This document shows, in pieces, positions 1-10,006 of a stretch of 64,000 bases of DNA. Position numbers and translations under genes: made by a program. The DNA comes from Gadus chalcogrammus (Eukaryota; Chordata; Actinopteri; Gadiformes; Gadidae). Position 1 is the first letter of the stretch; the number at the start of each line of letters is the position of its first letter. The notes below the pieces were generated by a model. The model did no database searches, was not told the origin of the DNA, and worked only from the letters and a program-made list of their open reading frames with translations. Location: contig NC_079418.1 of NCBI RefSeq assembly GCF_026213295.1, positions 2,479,887 through 2,543,886 of the forward strand. The letters run 5' to 3'.

Positions 1-8
1 TCCATAAG

Positions 9-1926
9 ATGACTGCTGTCTATTGGGTTTTGCTCAATTTACCAGGCAAGTTTCGTTCTACGCTCCCCTTAATTCAGCTGGCTTGTCTTGGAAAGAGTAA
101 TGATGTTAAACAGTTTGGGTATGAATCATTTCTTTATCCATTGATAAAGGACGTTGAATCTCTTGAAAGAGATGGGGTTTTAGATAAGTTTGTAAAGGGA
201 ACAATATTCTGTGTATGTGCTGATAATCTTGGTGCTCATAGCTTAGCAGGTTTTCATCTTTCAATGTAGAAAAATTCTGCAGATTTTGTTGTATTAGCCG
301 AAATCAAATTGCGAATGTTGGCCAAGGGATTTTCCATTAAGAACTGTGAGGCAGCATGACACATTTGTTGAAGAGCTCAAGTCTAGTGACAAACAAAGTG
401 TAAATGGTGTTAAATCAGCCTGTGTTTTGAGTAACTTGTCATACTTCCATCCAGTCACTGGGTTCCCCCCAGATATTTTGCACTACTTTTTTGAAGGTGT
501 TATCCCTGTAGAGTTATGTTTTATGTTTGAAAGAATTGATTAGAAAAGGATTACCTTACATTTGATGGACTAAATAGCCGTATAAAGCTGTTCCCATACA
601 CATTTTCTGATAAGGTCAACAAGCCACAGCAAATTACAAAGGCTAGCTTTGGAACTGGGAGACTCAGTGGTAATGGACATGAAAGTTGGGCACTTTTACG
701 TTTGCTACTGTGGTAGAAATTAATGATTATATTCTATGGTAAACTGTGATTATTATGAGGTCTTTTATATCTAATAGTGGAAAACACACGGTGCCTAGGT
801 GTCTGGGTTTAGAACAGATGGAGCCCCCCTAAAAGGAGCAGGGCTATCTTTGCAGACCATTTGTTGTCTATTTTCTGACCATTCAGGTTAAAGTGGATTT
901 ATGACTGAATGGAGGCAGACACCTCAAGGAGAAGCTGCTCTGTTTGTGTGTATAAAAAGACGCCGCAGTTTGTGAACGGCAGTGACTCTTAAGACCTACT
1001 CGGCTGTTATCGTTGTTGTTTTTCTGCACGATAAAGTCTTTTGTCAATTCTTGCTCCGGACCCCTCGTTTTATTTTACTCTCTCTCTCTTGAATTAGTCT
1101 AAGTGTTTTAAATCTCGATTAATCTCCGACACTACCTCTCATGATTGGGAACAATATACCAGAACCATCATGGGAAATTCTGATGGACCTCAAAGAGATT
1201 GTCGAAATTGTTGTGTCTACCACGTTATCAGAGGAAATATTGCGTTACCTGGAGAGTAAAATATCTGACCATCGGCAGTTGCTCATTGACACCTTTCCTG
1301 ACTTTAAGTTGCGCCCAAAACATCACTTTATCGAGCATTATGTACATCTCACACGCTGCTTTGGCCCTTTAGTGGACTTGTGGACACTTAGATTTGTATC
1401 TAAGCACAGTTTTAAAAGGTGGTGCGTGATGTTCACTGTTTCAAGAATGTGCTACTGACTCTCTCTTCTAAACATCAACAAATGATGGCATATTTCCTCG
1501 ATGGCCATGGACTGTTCAAACCAAAACCGCACATTGGTAGCATGGACAATGTCAAAATATCATCTTTAGATGAAAAAATCAGGACGGTCATTCAAAAGAA
1601 GTATCCAAGTCAAGATAGTATGTCATTTGCCAAAGATGTTCATTTGTTCGGAACACAATATGTAAAAGGCATGATCCTGTCTGCTGGTCAATGCAGTGGC
1701 CTACCAGAGTCTGAACATTTTGGTGGACTTAGAGAAAGTGTATTTTGTCGCTGCAAAGCTATCGTCTTGGTTCCTGGAACATTACAGGTCATACCAACTC
1801 ATTGATAGTTGTTTCATGGATATAGAAATTCTGTACCCAGAAGCTTTGAATGATTACCACCCATTGGCTGCATACCAGGTTGCTGGACAGTTGATGGTGA
1901 CCCCAAAGGTGTGTCTGCTGCATTGA
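9..1926 (+). pseudogene. Broken Tnp2/CACTA-like transposase-derived ORF
   Basis: The reading pieces at 9-269, 346-543, about 541-708, 1141-1458, 1419-1805 and 1696-1926 join into one protein by changing frame near 265-345, 540, 1430 and 1730. Visible motifs are a DNLGAHSLAGF block followed, in another frame, by a Cys-rich CRFC segment; a GFPPDILH...EGVIPVEL block; and a late HHFIEHY...RCFGPLVDLW block followed by VRDVHCFKNVLLTLS. I associate these blocks with Tnp2-like transposase genes seen in fish and cnidarians; that family name is from memory and only moderately secure. At least four frameshifts plus a 423-bp LTR insertion make it non-functional as it stands. The start lies at or before the window edge. 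It abuts the SAMD3-like exons at 2122, so a historical fusion is possible but not shown. Confidence 0.6.
709..1131 (+). mobile_element. Solo LTR, 423 bp, with 4-bp target duplication
   Basis: The element begins TGTGG and ends CGACA, flanked by CTAC on both sides (705-708 and 1132-1135). It has a TATA-like tgtataaaaag near 950, a polyadenylation-like gataaag near 1030 and a CT-rich stretch near 1080. Removing the LTR and one CTAC restores an open reading frame across the site. No internal retroviral region is present, so it is a recombined solo LTR. Retrovirus-like origin is inferred from LTR shape and the 4-bp duplication. Confidence 0.85.
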
Positions 1927-2121
1927 GTATAATGGTATGTATTTTACAATGCAATGTTTTAAATGTGTGGTTTATTCATTGCACATACTCAACATCCATT
2001 CATAATAATTATGAATGGTTGTACAGAATTCGCAATGCTGTTTTAAAATGACTGTCGTCGTCATGTACCAATGCAGTTTACATGCTTATGCAATATTTTT
2101 TTCTTATCTTTGTTTTCACAG

Positions 2122-4736
2122 GCTTTGTTACTGTTAGTCCACATAAACCCCAAACTAATACGGAAGATTCGGCTGACCAGGGCTCCTGAATCTTTAGAGG
2201 AACTTCATGACAGACTACGGGAGAAACTTGCACTTGAGGGTGAATTCTGCATACAGTATGAAGACCCAGAGTTTGGCGATGAACTTTGCAACTTAGTAGA
2301 CATCACAGAGTTGCCTTCGGAAAAGGCAGTCTTACATATTGTTTGGAGCAATGACGAGACCCCATCGACATCAAAATCACAAAGTCTTGTCTTGTCTTGC
2401 CTCAGTCTTGTGCATCCTCCATCTCTTCCCTTGATACAGCCATCATCGGCTCACCAGATTCATGCCGCAGTACGTCTTCAGTTGTTCGTGCCTATAGGAG
2501 GAGCATTTCACTGTGGCCCACACTGTTCCCAATACCCACATTCTCGTACGATGTCGAGCTGAAACTCCGCAAGGGGAATGACCAGTTTGAAAAAACTGGA
2601 AATGGATTACATGTAACCAGAGATGTGAAAATGGAGATTCTGGACAAATTGGCACAAGCTATATTTGCTTTCAAAGCCTACCCCGATAAGTATGAATTTG
2701 ATTCTGTTGCCTCTGAGCTTGTCAAACAACATCCATGCCTCAAGGAACCTGGTGCCGGCACTGGATATGCTGGCTGGACAACCAGCATGAAGTTCAAGCT
2801 TGGAAACTATAGATCTAAATTACGTCAGGCTGGATGTAATGAGGTTAGTGTCAACAAGAAAAGAGGAAGGGAGGAGGATGGTGATGCGGAGGGAAGGTAC
2901 TCTTTGAAAAAACCAAAGCGAGGTGAGGTCAACCATGTGCCAGATCATCCCGAAAGCTACGACGATGATGCCCTGGAAGACATTAGATGTATCCTGGTAG
3001 ATGCCATGAAAAAGAAAAACACGGACATGGATTTCATCAAAGAGAAGATGGACCTCACATTCTCCCTTAGGAGGAAGGAGATCGTGGAGATGGAGCCCAT
3101 GGTTGCAGAAGTTCTGGAGAGATGGCCAGGTCTATTTCTTAAAGAACAGGCAAGAAATTTCTTTCTTTATGAAATGTAGTTGCGGGCTCATTTTAAACAG
3201 GAATGATGTCATGCAAATAGTGATAGACATTCATGGACTTGTATCTATCAGGAAGTGCTTTGCGTATGTGTCATATAATAGCAATGTTCAAACGATTGAA
3301 AGCACAAATATTACACGTTTTCACTTTCAGGCTTCTGTTTTTTTGTTTTGTATTTGTATTATTCCGATTTGTCATGAGTTCCTACGTGTCACAACGAAGG
3401 ACCTGTTGGGGACCTTCAGAGCTGCCCTCGAGAGGTATTCCCCTCAACTACTGAAATTGTACCGTGCTAGGAAGGGCGCCTTCGGTCAAGAGCTGGAAGA
3501 CCTCTTGGGAAAGCTTGATAAACAGGTAGATTTGTTGTTGCAGTGAATATTTACTTAGCTGAGGCTATTTCTTGACATGAAAGGATTGAAAGAGATATCT
3601 ACTGAATCTGCATAATTGTTTTGTTTCCGAATAGGCACGATAACTAATCACTGACTGCAGACTAACCTAAAACATGCTGAAAGTATCTTTTGATCACTTG
3701 ATTTCTGTTTGATTTTTTCCTTTTTGTATTCTAGACATCTGATATGACACTTCATCGAAGACAAGCGGCTCTGGAAGGTCTTCCAATATTTCATCGTGAA
3801 AATTCAAAGGAGCTTTTCCAGACATGCAAGGTTGGTACTGCAACTGTCATTAGAGTCTCCTATGGCAATGGTCTCTGTTTGCTTTAAGATTGAGCCTGGT
3901 TGTCAGCAACAGGGCTGTGGTGGAGGCCAAAGGCAGTTTCCCCACCTCTCATATCTCTGGAATAGGGTTTACCTACCTCCAAAAAGAGCAACTCTGTCTT
4001 TTTACTATCGTTACCAGGTCAACATGCAGGCCAAAGTGTATTCAAAATAACACTGCATTAACAAATTGTGAACTCAGTACTATAGGAACCATTTAATAAC
4101 CCTAACATATAATATAAACATTGAGCCATAATCTCCAACAGCATCATGTTCTGAATCTCCTTTCAAACATTCAATAGCCTACTGTAGTCATTGTCCACCT
4201 TATACTGTGATCACAGAGTTTATAGTCCATCAATCAATACACCCCTATCATCAACAATATACCGGTTAAAAGTGTTTGTGTGTATATATATATGTGTCTA
4301 TATATATATATATATATATTAAATGGGCTAGCAAAGAATATTGTGCACAAATTGTCTTCAGACTGTATTTTATTAGCCTGTTTGCTACATAGCAGTATTT
4401 CATTTTTATTATTCTTTCCAGGAAACCAATTCAGAAGACAAGCAGACCAAAGGCGTCCAGATGGGTGTCCTTGCTGTGCTTGAGGATGATGACGCACCCA
4501 ACGCACAGCCCACTGTCATCCACATTGCCGTCGTGTTGGAGGAGTCCATTGTCCTCGCAGATCTTCCAGACCTCCCAACAGCGGTTGCGTATCTTTTTGG
4601 GCTGATGTACGCATTAAACATGGAGTACCCAAAATAACTCAAATACACATTTGAAACTATTCAACACATTTTCATGGAGATCTCTGCCAATTGCTCGCAG
4701 CGTGTCAGGAGCTTAAAAACCAAGCTGTTACTTTGA
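2122..4736 (+). pseudogene. SAMD3-like protein gene (probably disabled)
   Basis: Exons read as 2122-3149, 3331-3525, 3735-3830 and 4422-4637. The first follows a tttcacag acceptor and encodes a PB1-like segment (LIRKIRLTRAPESLEELH...) and then a region rich in Lys and acidic residues typical of the fish 'sterile alpha motif domain-containing 3-like' proteins. Its donor is a GC site (CAG|gcaag). The later exons are phase-consistent and end in the family's C-terminus. Two lesions are visible. A triple tcttg repeat at 2385-2399 shifts the frame from +1 to +3. A TAA at 4635-4637 stops translation 33 codons before the next in-frame TGA at 4734, while the codons between still resemble the family end. 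Function of the family is poorly known. Recognition is from sequence feel, not a search. Confidence 0.6.
4271..4320. repeat. (TA/TG)n microsatellite
   Basis: Alternating tgtgtg and tatata tract in the last intron of the SAMD3-like gene. The rest of the intron (3831-4421) shows nothing else I can name. Confidence 0.9.
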
Positions 4737-4893
4737 GCCAAGGGTCGATCCATTTCTTGAATTTCTCTTGTTCTTGGGGCCTGACCTGACCTAATCAGGA
4801 AACGTTCCAGATACATTTGGCGTGGCCTACATTTTTAGTTTGTTGTGTTTCCCCCTGCTCTCTCCGTTTTTGGTTGACACCAGAGAGCGCGCG

Positions 4894-4894
<1 letters not shown>

Positions 4895-4981
<87 letters not shown>
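4895..4981. repeat. (AC)n microsatellite, about 87 bp
   Basis: Nearly perfect AC dinucleotide tract preceded by gcgcgcacgc. The His/Thr and Cys/Val ORFs over it are artefacts. Confidence 0.98.
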
Positions 4982-4982
<1 letters not shown>

Positions 4983-5159
4983 CAGATAAATGGGAAGCTT
5001 GTTTGTGGTCAGTTATGTTAAGCCCTAGAGTAAAGTAATCTGTCTGCCCGCATTATTTTATTGCAAGTGCATAGACATTTTGTCAGTCATAAGGTACTGA
5101 AATTTACTTTAAGCTTTGAAATTACTTTGGATTTTTTACTTTAAATGTGGTGGCAAGGG

Positions 5160-5465
5160 CTGTTTATAATGTTATGGCACAATTGTGATGTTTGAGTTGA
5201 CATGAAAACCCAAAAATCTAGTTGCCTCAAAAAAAAGAAATTAGTTGGTACAACTGTAAGAATTAAGTTGGCACAATTGTGATGTTTGAGTTGACATGAA
5301 AACCCCAAAATCTAGTTGCCTCAAAATAAAGGAATTAGTTGGTACACCTGTAAGAATTAAGTTGGCACAACTGTGATGTTTGAGTTGACATGAAAACCCA
5401 AAAGATTCTGTGCAGACAGTTGCCTTGAAATTTCAAGTTGACTTAACTTTTTATTTTTTACAGTG
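5160..5465. repeat. Tandem ~90-bp AT-rich repeat, about 2.5 units
   Basis: A unit beginning near ggcacaattgtgatg and containing gagttgacatgaaaaccc and ttagttggtaca recurs three times with few changes. The array ends in ttttttacagtgta. A diverged relative lies at 8870-9118 with the same terminal tttttacagtgt, so this is probably the inside of a non-autonomous DNA element. Confidence 0.75.
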
Positions 5466-5668
5466 TATTGTCTGTGTTGTTGTTGTTTTTTTACGATGAA
5501 GCTCTCCCTACAGCTGTCCTTTTTGTAACTTATCCCAACGTCCCCAATTCTGAGAGCCTTCTTTTGCCTTGATATAAGTCCTTTACGAGGCTGTTAAATT
5601 AACCTAAAATAACCTTACATAGTACGAAAACGGTTGTCAAGTACACACTTTTACTGTTGTGCTTTCAG

Positions 5669-8600
5669 ACAACTTGTCCCATATGTGAACAGTGGGTGGC
5701 CAGTGATATTGTGGAAATTCACGCCAGCACATGTGGCGAACGGTATGTGTGATTAATTTGTTTCACTTTTCCTGTGCATTCTTTTGCTAAATATTTGCAT
5801 GTAGGTTACCCACAGCCATGGGAAACCCTTAAAAGCTATGAAATTAGTTTTTGTTGAATGTTGAATTTCTTTACCCAGTGAACGTGATGAAGCTGAGTAT
5901 GGAGATGGTAGCCAGGCACAAAAGTCAGAACGGTAAATCATATTTCTTGTATCAGGATGATCCTATCCACATCTATTGCTATGCTAGTAGTTCATTCATA
6001 TATTGCTGTGGAACTTGCACTTTGCTGCTGTCCTATTTGCCTTGATTCAATTAATCTTATTCATGGCTTTTTCTGGACGCCCCCCCCTTTTTTTTAAGAG
6101 TGTTGGGCTTTTCTGATATATCAGACTTGATGAAGACTCTCAACGAAAGAGTCGACACCTCAACCACCTTCAGCATTTGTGTGACCAGGGAGGATATTGT
6201 AGAACGTGGTTTGAAGCAGTGGCAGAGGCAGAAGCGCTCTTCTCCCCAAAACACTCTCAGGATTACTTTCATTGGAGAGCCGGGCATTGACAATGGTGCA
6301 CTCAAGAAGGAGTTTTTAACAGGTCTTTTTCTCCCTCTTTTTGTACTTTAAATGCTGAAGTTTATGCAAAAACCTGATCAAATTGGGTGTTTATTTTAAT
6401 GTTAAGCTAAATCTGTACTTTCCTTCTTTTTGAAAATAAATGGTTGCTGGCGTAGAGAGGCGCTTCTTTGAGGGAGGGACCACCGGAAAAACTCCAAAGT
6501 ACTCTATCACAGATGTGGGCAGCCATAACTTTAAGTAGGTCATAAAGATATGCTGAAATGACCATGTGGTGTTTTAGCATTCTATTTCCTCACTATGTTG
6601 GATCAGAATCTAAAGCAGTAGTGTTGTTTTCTGTTCTCTGTATCTATTGCAGGACCATTGGAGAAATATTTGCGGTCAGCATTGTTCAGGGTGGGCCACC
6701 TCCGAATTTTTTCATGCCATGGTGCTATTACTTCATCTCCACGGGAGAACTGGACTATGGATCAGTAACAGAAGATGATGTTGCTGACCTTGACCTCAAG
6801 AAACAAATACAACAGGTAGGATTTAATGCAAGGGTAGCACTTCACAGCTCAGTCACTGTTATTGATTAACCTTTAGAAGCCAATGTGGATTGGGAGCAAT
6901 GCTGAATCTGTATGTCGACTATGGGTCTAAAAATATTGTTGTCAATGTCTGAGATACTGTTGCATATTAGTGGCTGGTTTAGTTTCCAGCAAGTCCTAAA
7001 TTGTGCATCAGTCTTGTCAAACAATTTGTGTGTTAAAAGATCTGGGCAGCTGATGACGTTGATGTGTTGGAGATTGACAAAATAGTGGCGTGTGGTTACA
7101 CAGGGCCCATATCCATCCAAAAGAAGGAAGAAATTGTCCGGTAAGATACTGTTCATGTAGGTGCAAATTGATTGATGGGATTGGACGACTTGTTATTCAA
7201 ATTCGTTCACTTTTACAGGGCTGTTGTCCTACACGCAACAGTGAGACTAGTACCAATATTGCAACAACTCTGCTCTGGTCTGGAGATCTACGACCTTCTC
7301 GGCATGGTCCGGGCGGAAAAGGACATATGCCGACAGCTATTTGCACAAGAGCTTAGTAGGAAGGTAAGAAATACATTTTCTTTGTCAAGAATTCAACATT
7401 GAATTGGTAAGCAATTTCGGGAGAGAAAAGTATTTTTCCCCTTTTCTGTAACTTAGGTTGATTCTGATTTCCTGGTGAGGTCCCAGACGCCCATGTTCAG
7501 TGAAAAGGGAACAGTGAAACGCCAGCGAGAGTCGAGAATCATTAACCATCTGCAGGATTACATCCAAGATTTGGAGGATAAAGGTGAACGATATGTATTT
7601 TTTACATTATGTATGCACATTTTGTCAGATATCCTGTCCTGTTAAAGGGGAAATCCAGTGTAAATTGACCCATAGCCCTGTTGTTCAAGCTCAACACATG
7701 CAACCCATTGGAAAAAGAACGAGACAATTTGGGACAACATAGGCCAAGTTATAGACATGCAGCTTAAAGCAGACCCAATGGGGCATCTCAAACTGAAACT
7801 AATGCCGCGTTTCCACTGCAGGGTGCGGAACGGATCGGATCGCAAAGGTGCGGTAGGGAGGGGGCGGTATAGCCCAGCTCAGTTCCGAGGTCGCGTTTCC
7901 ACTGCCGACAGTACCCTTTGTGGTAGGCCGGATGTCGATCGCCGCGGCAGCTACGTAAACATCGTAAACAACGTCTTCCTCCCCAAGAATGCAGACGAAC
8001 GTCTCCACCTCCTTGTTCGCCCAAGCAAGCGTTTTACGCGACATGTTAATTGTAAAGAATATTACCTCGAGGCTACTGTTTGTTTGTTTTTATCCCCGCG
8101 TCACCCGGAAGTGATGATTCTGTCGACCAATCAACGGAGGGGTAGCTAGAATTTCCCGGGACCCTTTCAGGCGTCTCGTCTCGTTTTCGGTACCCCAACG
8201 GAGGAGTCCCGAGAACGAGGCCGGAACGGGTACGGCAAAGTCCGGGACACGCCCACTTTTGGCGGTGGAAACACGACCCGATCCGCACCTTTTTATGCAC
8301 TGCACAATGACATGTTTACAAGATTGTAAATATTGTGGCGACTCCTACCCCCCGGGGAGTCTGGGTATTCGTGATGTCGGTTGGGAAAAAGGGGTTTATT
8401 GCCTTTTGTCAATTTGTTTCTGTTAGGTTAAGTGGGGTTAACGGGTTTGGGGTCTTTATTGTTTGTGTGTTGTTTATCGTGTGTAGTGTTGCCGCCACCG
8501 TTACCGAGACTTGCATGACCGTTGGTTTGGTGTGCGGTGCGCTGTGTGTTGCGGGTGTCTGTTAAATAAAGGCAGCTCTCGGGTTCGTGCGGTGTATGAG

Positions 8601-9482
8601 GCACGAGAGTTGCGTCACCGTTTAACCTGGGCTCCCGTCTCGTGCAGAACAAGTTTGACCATAATGTCAAACTTGTTCTGCACTTTGGTTTGCTGCATTT
8701 AGACAGCGATTCTCTGCTGCTGAACTAGCTACATGTTGCTTGTTCTATTGCTGTCTGGCATTCAGAAATGTAAAATGGAAGTTTCCAATTATTACTTTTA
8801 ATAAAGTGAACTTTAAACTTGTTTTGCATTCTTTGAAATGTTTTTTTTTTTAATGTTATTAACGTTAATTTGAAATATTAAGTCAACAACCCTGACTTAC
8901 TTTTTTGAGTTTGTAAAATATAAAAATCTTAGTTGGCATAACTCTAACTTTCAACTTTGTCTAAAGAAGAAAATGTAGTTGAACAAACAAAATTATATTA
9001 GTTGATGGAACTTTTTTAAAACTCCAGATCTTTTGTTGGGCTCAAAACTCAAAAAATGATTGCAGTAAGTTGCCTTGCAATTTTGAGTTTTCTCAACTTT
9101 TCATTTTTTACAGTGTGTAATAGAATTTCCCTGTAAGGACCTTGGCTTAAAATAATTGAACACTTTTCTAGGAGCAGATGGAGAAATGGAAGGCGAAGGA
9201 CACCTGCCTGATGCTGGAAACGAGAACAAGATTGATGTTGTCAAATTCTGCCAGTGGCTTACTGGGCAGAGCCATATACCCCTAGGTCAGGCAGACCGGG
9301 AAGATTTTAATATAGTCATCGAATTTGACCATGACTGTGAGGTGCGCTACGGTACGCAGGGGATCTGCTATCCCGTGGTTAATGCGTGTTCCCGTTCAGT
9401 AACCTTACCAGTTGTACATCTAGGTACATCCAGAGAATTGAGAGATGTCCTCTCCAAAGCCAATTCTATCAAAGCACTATGA
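5669..9482 (+). CDS. G2E3-like HECT-domain E3 ubiquitin ligase
   Basis: Exons, mostly phase-consistent, are 5669-5742, 5879-5932, 6099-6322, about 6456-6534, 6653-6815, 7040-7140, 7219-7363, 7457-7583 and 9172-9482. The first encodes a CPIC...HASTC zinc-knuckle (C2HC/UBZ-type). The HECT N-lobe begins at TREDIVERGLKQW and includes GEPGIDNGALKKEFLT, then FFEGGTTGK. The C-lobe in the last exon has CQWLTG and the catalytic segment NACSRSVTLP, with the thioester Cys in place. HECT enzymes take ubiquitin from an E2 onto this Cys and pass it to substrate. The true 5' end is not recognised. The last intron (7584-9171) is enlarged by two repeats. The 6456 exon lacks its expected acceptor. The final codons and TGA overlap an inverted-repeat arm also found at 14637-14714, so the C-terminus may be altered. 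Fish carry many such G2E3-like copies, often near transposons. Confidence 0.8.
7803..8297. mobile_element. GC-rich MITE (gcgtttccactgca type)
   Basis: The left end gcgtttccactgcagggtgcgga and the right end ggcggtggaaacacgacccgatccgcacct are imperfect inverted copies. It lies in the last intron of the HECT gene. The stretch before it (7640-7800) starts ttaaaggggaaatcc and resembles a TTAA-type MITE end, but no partner end was located. Confidence 0.6.
8334..8646 (+). mobile_element. Candidate solo LTR
   Basis: The stretch starts TGTGGCGACTCC, has an aataaaggc polyadenylation-like signal near 8565 followed by a GT-rich tract, and may end at CGTGCA. I see no matching target duplication, so the right border is uncertain. 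Confidence 0.4.
8642..8683. other. Perfect 18-bp inverted repeat with 6-bp loop
   Basis: Arms 8642-8659 and 8666-8683 are exact reverse complements around cataat. It straddles the right border of the candidate LTR inside the HECT intron. Origin unknown. Confidence 0.9.
8870..9118. repeat. AT-rich repeat related to 5160-5465
   Basis: Contains ttagttggcata, gtagttgaacaaac and a terminal cattttttacagtgtg like the copy in the first HECT intergenic region. It lies just before the last HECT exon. Confidence 0.55.
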
Positions 9483-9515
9483 ACTTGGAACGATGGGGGC
9501 ATGTGTTATGGTAAG
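9458..9515 (+). repeat. Left arm of a fold-back structure
   Basis: From agccaattct through atggtaag this matches, in inverted orientation, 14658-14714 with scattered substitutions. The match resumes after the hAT insertion at 13595-13613. It overlaps the last eight codons of the HECT ORF and its stop. Confidence 0.75.
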
Positions 9516-10006
9516 TAGGCCTGTCGCGATAAGCAATAAATCAATTAATCGCGCGATAAATTAAAATGAGCGATAATTTTTTGCTGGCCGCGATAATTTC
9601 CATATATATATATATATTTTTTTTATATCATTGCTTTATTGGCCTAATCTGAGAAGAAATCTATGCCATAAATATAAATATTATAGGCCTTTATTACACG
9701 GGTCTTCTCAATACCGTGGAACGCTCCGTTCACTTGCATGATAGTAGACCGGTAACTTGTCAACCCCAGAGTCTTTGGTTGCTGAGCGACGTCTTTGGCG
9801 GACTATTTCTCTGCTGATCAACAGTACGAATGCTGCTAACGAATAAATTGTAAAAAGACACAAACCCCCTCAGTCACTTGTTGCATGGTCTGTGGGAGGC
9901 GCGAGCCCTGGCGTTACACGCGCAGTGAGAGCCACGTGAGAAAGACATGGACGGAGAAGGAGTGCAATCGAACAAGGAGTGTAAGCGAATTTAGAGGAAT
10001 AAAAAT

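Noticed and set aside
4795..5038. ORFs of repeated Thr-His and Cys-Val
   Set aside because: They are translations of the (AC)n microsatellite.
8335..8565. Hydrophobic 76-residue ORF
   Set aside because: Lies inside the candidate LTR and consists of GT-rich sequence.
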